DNA of 64,000 nucleotides from Geodermatophilus tzadiensis (GTDB lineage: Bacteria; Actinomycetota; Actinomycetes; Mycobacteriales; Geodermatophilaceae): positions 1-64,000 of the forward strand of contig NZ_PVTG01000021.1 in NCBI RefSeq assembly GCF_003002915.1, read 5' to 3'. Below the pieces are notes generated by a model. It was not told where the DNA came from, ran no database searches, and saw only the letters and a program-made list of their open reading frames with translations. Below are positions 57,212 through 64,000 of this stretch, in pieces. The translations under genes were made by a program, and so were the position numbers. The stretch's first letter is position 1; the number at the start of each line of letters is the position of its first letter.

Positions 57212-57715
57212 ATGGCCGACCCCACCACCAGCCCCGCCCCTGCCGACCGGCACCGGCACGCGCACCGCCCGGCGCGCCGGCGCCCCCGCGGCCCGCTGCT
57301 GCTGGCCACAGTCGGCGCCCTGGTCGTCGTCGCGGTGGCCATCGCGCTGCTCGTCGCCTCGGGGGAGCAGGACGACGACGCGGCCGCCGCCGACCGGGCC
57401 GCGCAGACCCCGGTGGCGAGCACGTCCCCGACCGTCCCGACCGCGCCGGCGCCCGCGCTGGCCGCGACCGCCGCGGAGGTGGCACCCACGCCGGAGGTCC
57501 CGCCCGAGTTCGCCACCGCGATGCAGCAGATCGGCATCCCGCTGGACCCGCACACGGGCTGGGTGCTCGCCGACGGCATCTGCGTCCGGCTGGCGCAGCC
57601 GGAGTACGACCAGTTCCGGATGTCGGAGGGAGTGGAGCGGATGTTCCCCTCCGTGTCCGACGACCAGGCGCACGACTTCGTGGCCATGGTGGCCGAGTCG
57701 GTCTGCTCCGCGTGA
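57212..57715 (+). CDS. Secreted/membrane-anchored DUF732-like protein
   Basis: A 167-aa protein with a basic His/Arg-rich lead, one membrane helix (LLLATVGALVVVAVAIALLVA, residues about 29-49), a Thr/Ala/Pro-rich linker and a C-terminal DUF732-like domain: FATAMQQIGIPLDPHTGWVLADGICVRLAQ, FPSVSDDQAHDFVAMVAESVCSA, with two Cys residues that probably form a disulfide. The domain would lie outside the membrane. ATG 57212 (ADPTTSPA) is used; GTG 57179 would extend it by eleven residues. It converges with the broken PfkB gene. Confidence 0.8.
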   Translation: MADPTTSPAPADRHRHAHRPARRRPRGPLLLATVGALVVVAVAIALLVASGEQDDDAAAADRAAQTPVASTSPTVPTAPAPALAATAAEVAPTPEVPPEFATAMQQIGIPLDPHTGWVLADGICVRLAQPEYDQFRMSEGVERMFPSVSDDQAHDFVAMVAESVCSA

Positions 57716-57760
57716 ACCCGGCGGGTGCTCCCCGCGCCGACGTCGTCCGGCCGCAGTGCC

Positions 57761-58665
57761 TCACGACGGTGGCTGGGCGCCGACCACCTGGGCGACCACC
57801 GCGGCCGCCGCGTGACCCGACCGGACGGCGTCCAGCAGGGGCAGCCCGGCCCGCCAGCCGGTCAGCACGCCGGCCGCGAACGCGTCCCCGCAGCCGGTCG
57901 TGTCGCGCAGCCGTCCCTCCGGCAGCGGCTCGACCGGCACCTGCCGGACACCCGCCGCCGTGACCACCCGGGTCGGGCGCACGCCGTCGTGCACCAGCAC
58001 CAGGGGCGGCGCCCAGGCCGGCCGTGCGCCGTCCAGGCCCAGGACGGCGGCCTCGTCGGCGTTGCCGCACAGCAGGTCCGGCCGCAGCCGGTGAGCAGGT
58101 CGACGTAGGCCCCGATCCCGTGGGCGGCGATCCGGGTCGCGGCGGCGACGTCCACGCTGACCGGCACCCCGCGCCCGTGCGCCGCCGACGCGACGGCCCG
58201 CAGTGCGCCGGGGAAGCGCAGCAGGTCGTAGCCGTCCAGGTGGACGACGGCCGCGTCGGCGACCCACGGGTCGCGGACGTCGGAGGGCTCCAGCCCGCCC
58301 TCCCCGCGGTCGCTCAGCAGCGTGCGCTCGCCGCCGGGGTGCACCAGCACCGTCGACAGCGGCGCCCGGCCGCGGCGCACCACCGCCACCTCGACACCCC
58401 GCGCGGCGAGCCCGGCCAGCAGCCCGTCGGCGGGCGGGTCGGCGCCGGCCCAGCCCGCCAGCCGCGTCGGCGCCCCGAGGCGGGCCACGCCGGCCGTGAC
58501 GTTGGCCGGGGCGCCGCCCGCCGTCGTCGTCCGCACGACGCGCTGCTGGCCGCCGACGACCAGGGGAGCCGACAGCTCGAGCACCTGGTCGGCGACCAGC
58601 TTGCCCACCGCCACGACCGGTCCCCGCCCGGCCGGGTGCGGCCAGTCCGGGCCCGGGGAGGTCAC
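57761..58665 (-). pseudogene. PfkB-family sugar kinase with a one-base frameshift
   Basis: The N-terminal frame (GTG 58665) carries VVAVGKLVADQVLELSAPL, TTAGGAPANVTAGVARLGAP (PfkB signature 1 region) and VDVAAATRIAAHGIGAYVDLL, then breaks at about 58091. The neighbouring frame continues RLRPDLLCGNADEAAVLGLDG, VLVHDGVRP and LRDTTGCGDAFAAGVLTGW, the second PfkB signature with the catalytic Asp in TGCGD, to a stop at 57761. One missing base in a C-rich tract accounts for it. Both halves are otherwise well conserved, so a recent mutation or a sequence error is likely. It is 9 bases downstream of the DUF2238 gene and probably belongs to the same operon. Confidence 0.82.
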
Positions 58666-58674
58666 GGCAGCACG

Positions 58675-59310
58675 CTAGGCGCTGATCTCCTCGTGCGTGT
58701 TCACGCCCGGGATGCGCCGCACCGAGCCCCAGCCGAAGCGGGCCCACACGACCAGCAGGCCCGCGCCGACCAGCGAGCCGAGGGTGTCGCGGAGCAGGTC
58801 GCCGTTGGTGTCGTCGTTGCTCTCCGAGAGCTGCGTGCCCCACCAGGCGTCGGACCGCCACTCGTACAGCTCCCACAGCGCGCCGACGGCGATGCCCAGG
58901 GCCGCGGTCACCACGGCGATGCCGACGTAGTGCCGCACGTGCGTCTCGTCGCGGGGGTCGGGGACGACGTCCAGCCGGGCCAGTGCGATGTAGACGACCG
59001 GGGCGGTGAGCATCGGCAGGGTGAAGTGCACCAGGTCGTCGAAGCGGACCCACTGGTCGTAGAGACCGAACGTCTCGCCGAACCCCTGCAGGGCCATGCC
59101 CAGGGTCAGCGACAGGTCGTAGAGCCGCGGCAGGTTCACCAGGCGCGCGACGAGCGTGACGCTCCCCAGCACGGCCAGGACCCCTGCCGATCCCCAGTTC
59201 CCGGCGGCCGCGTAGGCGACGGCCCCGCCCAGGACCAGCAGCCGGAGGACGTCGATGCCGTCCCGCACGACCGGCGTCCAGTCACCCAGCAGCAGCGTGC
59301 GTCGGTCCAC
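58675..59310 (-). CDS. DUF2238-like integral membrane protein
   Basis: A 211-aa membrane protein with helices around VLRLLVLGGAVAYAAAGNW, AGVLAVLGSVTLVARLVNL, LTLGMALQGFGETFGLY, FTLPMLTAPVVYIALARL, YVGIAVVTAALGIAVGALWEL and TLGSLVGAGLLVVWARFGW. The acidic/His motif DDLVHFTLP and the pair ALWELYEW with DLLRDTLGSLVGA are typical of the DUF2238/YjdF-like family, whose role is unknown. The ATG is at 59310. It ends nine bases before the PfkB gene. A strong bidirectional terminator lies upstream, at 59348-59383. Confidence 0.8.
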   Translation of the reverse strand: MDRRTLLLGDWTPVVRDGIDVLRLLVLGGAVAYAAAGNWGSAGVLAVLGSVTLVARLVNLPRLYDLSLTLGMALQGFGETFGLYDQWVRFDDLVHFTLPMLTAPVVYIALARLDVVPDPRDETHVRHYVGIAVVTAALGIAVGALWELYEWRSDAWWGTQLSESNDDTNGDLLRDTLGSLVGAGLLVVWARFGWGSVRRIPGVNTHEEISA

Positions 59311-59347
59311 GTCGTCGCCCTACCCGTCCCTGCCCGTTCCTGACGCG

Positions 59348-59383
59348 ACGGTGCCCCGGCCGGGAGTCCGGCCGGGGCACCGT
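59348..59383. terminator. Strong hairpin terminator after the NlpC/P60 gene
   Basis: ACGGTGCCCCGGCCGG (59348-59363) and CCGGCCGGGGCACCGT (59368-59383) form a perfect 16-bp stem with the four-base loop GAGT. It lies 14 bases downstream of the leftward NlpC/P60 gene and separates it from the DUF2238 gene. Confidence 0.88.
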
Positions 59384-59396
59384 GCAGCGGTGTGCG

Positions 59397-59909
59397 TCAG
59401 GCGACGCGGCGCGCGCCCTGGTAGCTCGGCATGGAGTCCAGGCTCACCACGGCCACCGGCTTGCCGGCGGTCGAGGCGTGCACCATCTGGCCGTTGCCGA
59501 TGTACATGCCGACGTGCGAGACCGGGCTGTAGAAGAACACCAGGTCACCGGGCTTGAGGTCGGCCTTCGCCACGGCGGTGCCGAAGGTCGACTGGGCCTT
59601 CGACGTGCGCGGGACGGTGACACCCGCCGCCTTGTAGGCGAAGCTGGTCAGGCCCGAGCAGTCGAAGGAGTTCGGACCGGTGGCGCCGTAGACGTAGGGG
59701 TCGCCGACCTGGGCCAGCGCGGTGTCGACGGCCGTCTGGGCCGCGCTGTTGGGCGCAGCGGCCGGCGCGGCGGCCACGGTCCCACCGGTGACACCACCCA
59801 CGGCGGCCGAGGCCGGCACGGGCGCCAGGACGATGCCGGCCCCGGCGACGGCGGCGACGGCGATGCCGCGGAACGAGCGGCGAGCGGTGGACGTGCGTGC
59901 AGTCGTCAT
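59397..59909 (-). CDS. Secreted NlpC/P60 cell-wall endopeptidase
   Basis: A 170-aa precursor. The N-terminal signal peptide is basic, then RGIAVAAVAGAGIVLAPVPASA with a likely cleavage after A-S-A. A short Ala-rich linker leads to the NlpC/P60 domain: VDTALAQVGDPYVYGATGPNSFDCSGLTSFAYKAAG with the catalytic Cys in FDCSG, DLKPGDLVFFYSPVSHVGMYIGNG with the catalytic His in SHVGMYIG, and QMVHAST with the third polar residue. It cleaves stem peptides of peptidoglycan outside the cell. The gene is preceded by a c-di-AMP riboswitch, which ties its expression to that second messenger, as in Streptomyces and Mycobacterium cell-wall hydrolases. ATG 59909 has GGAG upstream. Confidence 0.92.
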   Translation of the reverse strand: MTTARTSTARRSFRGIAVAAVAGAGIVLAPVPASAAVGGVTGGTVAAAPAAAPNSAAQTAVDTALAQVGDPYVYGATGPNSFDCSGLTSFAYKAAGVTVPRTSKAQSTFGTAVAKADLKPGDLVFFYSPVSHVGMYIGNGQMVHASTAGKPVAVVSLDSMPSYQGARRVA

Positions 59910-59937
59910 CGACGACGGTTCTCCTGTTCTCCACGAT

Positions 59938-60062
59938 CGCCTGCCGGGTTAGCTGACGGGTTCGGACGGAGGAGTCGCCCGGCGCGACGAGTCGCGCTCC
60001 ACCCCAGTGGTGCGGTGGGTCCCCGGCCCGGGTGCGGCGGGAGGCCGGCACCCGGTTAGGCG
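59938..60062 (-). ncRNA. ydaO-yuaA (c-di-AMP) riboswitch upstream of the NlpC/P60 gene
   Basis: On the minus strand the outer stem is CGCCTAACCGGGT at the 5' side and ACCCGGCAGGCG at the 3' side, a P1 helix of about 12 pairs. Inside it lie the conserved blocks CCGGGGACCCACC, ACTGGGGTGG and CGTCCGAACCCGTCAGCTAA, the last of which is nearly invariant in actinobacterial ydaO elements. The element ends about 28 bases before the ATG at 59909, and the ribosome binding site lies between them. In this class ligand binding usually turns expression off. I recognise it by sequence memory, not by a covariance search. Confidence 0.88.
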
Positions 60063-60116
60063 TGTCCGGCGGGTGTCACGGGGTAGGTGACGAAGGGCCC
60101 TGGCCGAACCGCGACG

Positions 60117-60145
60117 ACGCTAGGTAGGCCTTGGTGAGCCTTCAA
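60117..60145 (-). promoter_or_regulatory. Promoter of the riboswitch-NlpC/P60 transcript
   Basis: On the minus strand TTGAAG (60145-60140) and TAGCGT (60122-60117) are separated by 17 bases, a good SigA-type spacing. A start near 60110 would leave about 48 bases before the riboswitch. From 60146 to 60429 no gene is evident; the region should also contain the promoter of the small + strand gene. Confidence 0.5.
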
Positions 60146-60429
60146 CCGACCGTTCGGGCCGCCACGCCCGGGCGACCACGATCGACTTGACGCCGGCGTC
60201 GGTGTCCGACTCACGGGTCTGACCTGCGCCGTCGTCGTCCGGCCCCCGCCGCCCCGCCGAGGCCCTCCGCCGTGACGCGCCGCCGCCGAGAAGAAAGGAC
60301 GATGCGGTGCGTCCGCACGCACCGTCAGGACGCGGCCACGGTCGGCCGACCGGATGACGCCGGGAGCGCCACGGTTGCGACGCGCGTTGACGGGGCACGG
60401 GTCCAGGGACCGACAGGAGGAGGCTCCCC

Positions 60430-60591
60430 ATGGGGATGTTGAGGAAGCTCGTGGCTTCGGGCGTCGCCGCCAAGGTGGTGCAGGAGCTGCAGAAGCCGCA
60501 GAACCAGGCCAAGATCAAGCAGTTCATCCGCGACTACCAGGCCAAGAGCAAGGGCGGTCGCGGCGGCGGCACCGCCCGCCGCGGGTACTGA
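60430..60591 (+). CDS. Small basic protein, 53 aa
   Basis: ATG 60430 follows AGGAGG. The product begins GMLRKLVASGVAAKVVQELQ, a helical segment, continues as KPQNQAKIKQFIRDYQAK and ends in a Gly/Arg-rich tail GGRGGGTARRGY. Charge and composition suggest nucleic-acid or membrane-surface binding. The strong binding site, full-length frame and a perfect terminator just after the stop support a real gene. No family is recognised. Confidence 0.72.
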   Translation: MGMLRKLVASGVAAKVVQELQKPQNQAKIKQFIRDYQAKSKGGRGGGTARRGY

Positions 60592-60604
60592 TCCCGGCTC
60601 ACCT

Positions 60605-60642
60605 CGCGACCCCCGTCCCGGACCCCCGGGACGGGGGTCGCG
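60605..60642 (+). terminator. Hairpin terminator after the 53-aa gene
   Basis: CGCGACCCCCGTCCCGG (60605-60621) and its exact reverse complement (60626-60642) form a 17-bp stem with a four-base loop, beginning 14 bases after the stop codon at 60591. Confidence 0.88.
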
Positions 60643-60713
60643 TCGTGTCCGGGGACGGCCGTGCTGCTAGACCCCGGGCAGCCAACGGACAGCGGACGAC
60701 CACCTGAGGACGG

Positions 60714-60748
60714 TCGTGCTCTGCCCCGCCAGGCGGGGCAGAGCACGA
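60714..60748. terminator. Perfect hairpin between convergent genes
   Basis: TCGTGCTCTGCCCCGCC (60714-60730) pairs with its exact reverse complement at 60732-60748, a 16-bp stem with a three-base loop. It lies about 110 bases beyond the 3' end of the leftward FAH-family gene and most likely terminates that transcript. Apart from this and the hairpin at 60605-60642 I see nothing in 60592-60859. Confidence 0.75.
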
Positions 60749-60859
60749 GGTACGTCGCGGTGAGGTGTGGTGCGCCCGGGATCGGTGGGGTGGCGCTGCA
60801 CGTCCGGGACGACGGCGTCCGCGTCGACGGCTCGAGGCCGTGGCAGCCTTCGGCGTTCC

Positions 60860-61783
60860 TCAGGAGGTCGACGCCGGCGGACCCAGGGGAACGGGATCGG
60901 GGCCCGCGACGATCGGCGCCGTCACCGTGCCGATCCCCTCGACCGTCACCGCGACCTCCACGCCCGGCCGCAGCCACGGGTGCCGCTCCTCGCCGTGCAG
61001 CGACCGCAGCTCCAGCAGGCAGCCGGTGCCCACCGTGCCGCTGCCGACGACGTCGCCGGGCCGCAGCTCCGTCCCCCGGGACGCGTAGGCCAGCATCTGC
61101 CCGAACGACCAGCGGATGTCGGCCCAGCTGCCGCCGCCCTGCTCGGCCCCGTCCACCGAGGCGCTCATCTGCAGCGCGTAGCCGTGCCCGGAGCGGTAGG
61201 GCTCCAGCTCGTCGGGCGTCACCAGCACCGGCCCGATCGTCGTCGCGCCGTCCTTGCCCTTCGCCGGCCCGAGTCCGACCTGCGACTCCACGCCCTGCAC
61301 GTCGCGGGCGCTCCAGTCGACGAACACCGTGTAGCCGGCGATCGCCGCCTCGGCCTCCTCGGGCGTCAGGTCCGACCCGCCCCGGCCCACGACCGCGGCC
61401 ACCTCGACCTCGTAGTCGAAGGCCTCCGAGCCTGGGGAGACCGGCACCGGCTCGCCCGGGCCGCGGATCGCCGCCGGGTTGGCGAAGTAGAAGACCGGCT
61501 GCCGGAACCACACCGGGGACACCTCCCGCCCGAACGCGGCCGAGGCGTTGCGCGCGTGCTCCTCGAAGGACAGGAAGTCGCGCACCGACGGCGGCCGCGG
61601 CACCGGCGCCCGCAGCACGAGCCCCTCCTCCGGCAGCACCTCGACCGGCTCGCGGTCGGCGGCCGCGGCGAGGTCGGGCAGCAGGTCGACCAGGGCGGCG
61701 TCCAGCCCGTGCACCTGCCCGTCGCGCAGCAGCCCGGCCCGCTCGGCCCCGGTGGACGGCGAGACGTAGGTCACCCAGCGCAC
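60860..61783 (-). CDS. Fumarylacetoacetate hydrolase-family protein
   Basis: A 307-aa FAH-fold protein. An N-terminal domain (RWVTYVSPSTGAERAGLL) is followed by the catalytic fold: RDFLSFEEHARNA, PVFYFANPAAIRGPGEPVPVSPGSEAFDYEVEVAAVVGRGG with the metal-binding E-x-E, AGYTVFVDWSARDVQ with the Asp, KGKDGATTIGPVLV, and GDVVGSGTVGTGCLLEL near the end. Enzymes of this family cleave carbon-carbon bonds of beta-diketo acids in aromatic degradation, or act as isomerases or decarboxylases. It follows the MBL-fold gene by 13 bases and is probably co-transcribed with it, which hints at a catabolic pair. The substrate is not determinable. Confidence 0.9.
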   Translation of the reverse strand: MRWVTYVSPSTGAERAGLLRDGQVHGLDAALVDLLPDLAAAADREPVEVLPEEGLVLRAPVPRPPSVRDFLSFEEHARNASAAFGREVSPVWFRQPVFYFANPAAIRGPGEPVPVSPGSEAFDYEVEVAAVVGRGGSDLTPEEAEAAIAGYTVFVDWSARDVQGVESQVGLGPAKGKDGATTIGPVLVTPDELEPYRSGHGYALQMSASVDGAEQGGGSWADIRWSFGQMLAYASRGTELRPGDVVGSGTVGTGCLLELRSLHGEERHPWLRPGVEVAVTVEGIGTVTAPIVAGPDPVPLGPPASTS

Positions 61784-61796
61784 CAGCTCTCCTCCC

Positions 61797-62726
61797 TCAC
61801 GCCCGGCAGCCGATGGGGCCGCCGTGGAACGCGACCATGTCCGGCCAGATCGCGGTCAGCGGCAGCCGCTCTCCCGGTGCTCCGCCGTCGAGCTCCGCGT
61901 ACGCCCGGTGCAGGTTGCCCACCAGCCGCTCGGACTCCTGCCACGCCGCGTACGGGTTGTCCGCGCGCCGCCGCGCCGTCTCCAGCGGCGACCACCCGGC
62001 CGCGTGGCCCTCGCGGGCGGTCGAGTCGACGAACGCCGCGTAGCCGGCCAGGTCGTCGAGCAGCCGGGGCACCTCCGCGCCGCGGCACACCGGCCCGTGC
62101 CCCGGCACGAGCACCTCCGGCTCCAGCGCGCGCAGCGCCTCGATCGCCCGCGGGTACCCGGCCACGCTGCCCTCGGCGAGGAAGGGCTGGCCGCCGGCGA
62201 ACGCGATGTCCCCGGCGAACGCCACCCGCTCCGCGGGCAGCCACACGACCACGTCGCCGCGCGTGTGCGCCGGCCCGACCGCGTGCAGCTCCACCGCCCG
62301 CTCGCCGAGGTGCAGCGTCATCGCGCCGGTGAACGTCACGTCGGGCGGGCGGACCTCGAGGTGGCCGTAGTCCGGCCCGGTGAGCACCTGCGCGGCCAGC
62401 AGGCCCGCGGCGACCTGGTCCTCCCGGCTGTGCGCGTGCCCCACCACCGGCGTGCCCTCGGGGACCAGCCAGTTGCCGAAGGTGTGGTCGCCGTGGTGGT
62501 GGGTGTTCACCACCGCGCGCAGCCGACCGCGGGCGACGTCGGCCACCGCCGCGAACAGCGCCCGGTTGCGCGCCTCGGTCGAGGTGGTGTCGACCATCAG
62601 CCCGGCGCCGTCGTCGCCGGTGACCACGCCGGTGTTGTTGATCATCCAGCTGCCGTCGGGCTGCACGTAGGCGAAGACGCCCGGTGCCACCTGCTGCAGC
62701 GTCGCGGCCTCGATCGCGGTACTCAC
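61797..62726 (-). CDS. Metallo-beta-lactamase-fold hydrolase
   Basis: A 309-aa single-domain MBL-fold enzyme. The metal ligands are visible: AVVNTHHHGDHTFGNWLV (H-x-H-x-D-H, near residues 75-80), VGPAHTRGDVVVWLP (third His, near 151), FAGDIAFAGGQPFLAEG (bridging Asp, near 171) and VLVPGHGPVC (last His, near 216). The TRGD-type variant and length fit the SoxH/flavin-independent hydrolase subgroup. GTG 62726 (STAIEAAT) is used; the frame is open to 62780. It is the first gene of a pair with the FAH-family protein. Confidence 0.88.
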   Translation of the reverse strand: MSTAIEAATLQQVAPGVFAYVQPDGSWMINNTGVVTGDDGAGLMVDTTSTEARNRALFAAVADVARGRLRAVVNTHHHGDHTFGNWLVPEGTPVVGHAHSREDQVAAGLLAAQVLTGPDYGHLEVRPPDVTFTGAMTLHLGERAVELHAVGPAHTRGDVVVWLPAERVAFAGDIAFAGGQPFLAEGSVAGYPRAIEALRALEPEVLVPGHGPVCRGAEVPRLLDDLAGYAAFVDSTAREGHAAGWSPLETARRRADNPYAAWQESERLVGNLHRAYAELDGGAPGERLPLTAIWPDMVAFHGGPIGCRA

Positions 62727-62875
62727 CGGACCGCCGGCTGCGGGCGGTGGGCCTGGCAGAGCGGCTCCATGACGTCCCATCCGTTCTCGCGGGTGCCTCC
62801 GGCGTCGGCCGGTCCCGCGTCGGCTGCGCGCTCACTGTCCTGCACGTTCCACCGGTAGGGGCAGGGGGGCTTTCG

Positions 62876-64000
62876 TCAGTCGCCCTTGACGTTGACCACC
62901 TGGCGCAGCGTGTGCCGGACCTCCACCAGGTCGGCGGCGTCGGCCATGACGACGTCGATGGACTTGTAGGCATCCGGGTGCTCGTCGAGGAAGGCGTCGG
63001 AGTGCCCCCAGGCGATGCCCCTCATCCGGCGGTCGAGGTCGGCGCGGGTGAACTGCCGGCGCGCCGCGCCACGGGAGAACGCGCGGCCCGCGCCGTGCGG
63101 CGCCGACATCAGCGACTCCGCGTTGCCCTTCCCGACCACGACGTAGGACGCCGCGCCCATCGAACCCGGGATCAGTCCCCACTGGCCCGCGCGCGCGGAG
63201 ATCGCGCCCTTGCGGGACAGCCACACGTCGGCACCGAAGTGGCGCTCGCGCTCGGTGTAGTTGTGGTGGCACTGCACGACCTGCGCGCGGTGCACCTCCT
63301 CGGTGAGGCCGTGTCCACTCAAGAACCGCGACAGCTGCTCGGCGACGCGGTCCATCATCTCCTCGCGGTTGAGCGCGGCGAACCGCTGCGCCCAGTGCAG
63401 CGCCTCGACGTAGGCGTCGAACTCCGGCTCGCCCTCCTCCAGGTACGCCAGGTCGCGGTCGGGGACGTCGACCCCCTTGGCCCGGGTGCGGTCCTGGGCG
63501 ATCCGGATGTGCTTCGACGCCAGCTTGTTGCCGACCCCGCGCGAGCCCGAGTGCAGGAACAGCCACACGCGGTCGGCCTCGTCGAGGGAGACCTCGATGA
63601 AGTGGTTGCCCGACCCGAGCGAGCCCAGCTGCTGCGGCCAGTTCGGCGCGACGCCGTCGGCCTGGGCCGCGCCCGGCAGGTCCCGCAGCTCCCCGACCCG
63701 CGCCGCCGCGCTGTCGCGCACCTTCTTGTTGTAGCGGCCGGCCGACAGGGGGATGGCCCGCGAGATCTGCTGGTGCAGTGTCGCGAGGTCCCGGCCGCGG
63801 ACGTCGTCGCCGGTGAACTGGGTGCGGACGGCCATCATCCCGCAGCCGATGTCCACCCCGACCGCGGCCGGGATGATCGCGCGGTCGGTCGGGATGACCG
63901 AGCCGACGGTCGCGCCGAGACCGAGGTGCGCATCGGGCATCAGCGCGACGTGCGGGTGGATGAACGGCATCGACGCCGTCCGCTCGGCCTGCGCCCGGGT
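62876..64000 (-). CDS. rtcB: RtcB RNA ligase, 5' end beyond the window
   Basis: The C-terminal 374 residues of RtcB are present, and the open frame runs through the right edge, so the start is missing. It shows ALMPDAHLGLGATVGSVI, GVDIGCGMMAV (Mn-binding Asp and Cys), LGSLGSGNHFIEVSLDE (GSGNHF), FLHSGSRGVGN, VVQCHHNYTERE (second His cluster), GLIPGSMGAASYVVVGKG and SAPHGAGRAFSRG, in which the His accepts GMP. The enzyme joins RNA 2',3'-cyclic phosphate or 3'-phosphate ends to 5'-OH ends with GTP and manganese. It lacks an adjacent RtcA or archease gene in the window. Confidence 0.95.
   Translation of the reverse strand, partial: TRAQAERTASMPFIHPHVALMPDAHLGLGATVGSVIPTDRAIIPAAVGVDIGCGMMAVRTQFTGDDVRGRDLATLHQQISRAIPLSAGRYNKKVRDSAAARVGELRDLPGAAQADGVAPNWPQQLGSLGSGNHFIEVSLDEADRVWLFLHSGSRGVGNKLASKHIRIAQDRTRAKGVDVPDRDLAYLEEGEPEFDAYVEALHWAQRFAALNREEMMDRVAEQLSRFLSGHGLTEEVHRAQVVQCHHNYTERERHFGADVWLSRKGAISARAGQWGLIPGSMGAASYVVVGKGNAESLMSAPHGAGRAFSRGAARRQFTRADLDRRMRGIAWGHSDAFLDEHPDAYKSIDVVMADAADLVEVRHTLRQVVNVKGD

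Noticed and set aside
53336-57673. Very long leftward open frame upstream of the second ARG-phosphatase gene
   Set aside because: Its composition is that of a GC-rich shadow (runs of Arg, Gly, Val, His) opposite the nuclease-helicase gene, whose motifs are all in place on the + strand.

Overview
The window is a GC-rich stretch of actinobacterial chromosome. Many genes start with GTG, neighbouring genes are coupled by ATGA/GTGA overlaps, and there is an actinobacterial-type recC-recB-recD run, a SARP-family regulator, NrtR, and an NlpC/P60 gene behind a ydaO-type (c-di-AMP) riboswitch. The overall style fits Geodermatophilaceae (Blastococcus/Geodermatophilus/Modestobacter-like), but that placement is an inference. 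I see no rRNA, tRNA, CRISPR array or insertion sequence.

Positions 1-31.6 kb are accessory in character and rich in defence-type genes. In order they hold: a PLD-nuclease/SF2 helicase/DUF3427 protein; a frameshifted secreted SNase; a decayed phosphorothioate-DNA-binding HNH endonuclease; a DUF262-DUF1524 (GmrSD-like) type IV enzyme; recCBD; a coupled pair made of an ATP-grasp/PEP-synthase-like protein and a nucleoside deoxyribosyltransferase-like protein; a low-GC multi-pass membrane protein resembling PycTM/SLATT effectors; and small unknown genes. Next comes the most striking unit, a five-gene overlapping operon (26617 down to 21970): ARPP-1, ADP-ribosylglycohydrolase fused to a dual-specificity phosphatase, a 154-aa unknown, an ExE-type ADP-ribosyltransferase and a SpoT-like HD hydrolase. 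It diverges from an NrtR-type Nudix regulator across an inverted-repeat operator. A NERD-UvrD helicase, an intact copy of the phosphorothioate-dependent HNH endonuclease and a second HNH protein follow.

Positions 31.6-39.7 kb look more chromosomal: a kinase-like/flippase-like membrane fusion, a membrane protein, a hemerythrin protein, a large SARP-AAA regulator and a HAD-like protein. Positions 39.7-49.1 kb are patchy again. This stretch has two DUF4407 membrane proteins (one with an operon partner), a putative lipoprotein, toxin-antitoxin modules (frameshifted DUF433/DUF5615, VapBC, RHH/Doc), a vapBC relic, a DUF6398-like protein and a cupin. Part of it lies between two copies of a 22-bp repeat.

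Positions 49.1-57.1 kb contain two SnoaL-like proteins, a SIR2 NADase-type protein, a second ADP-ribosylglycohydrolase-phosphatase fusion and a TM0106-type nuclease-helicase. From 57.2 kb to the right edge the genes look like housekeeping: a DUF732 protein, a frameshifted PfkB kinase, a DUF2238-like membrane protein, riboswitch-controlled NlpC/P60, a 53-aa basic protein, FAH-family hydrolase, MBL-fold hydrolase, and RtcB cut by the edge.

The unifying theme is NAD/ADP-ribose chemistry (NrtR, ART, two ARGs, ARPP-1, SIR2) next to DNA-degrading defence enzymes. Several otherwise conserved genes (SNase, DUF433 antitoxin, PfkB) carry single-base frameshifts. These may be real decay or sequence errors, and the two cannot be told apart here.
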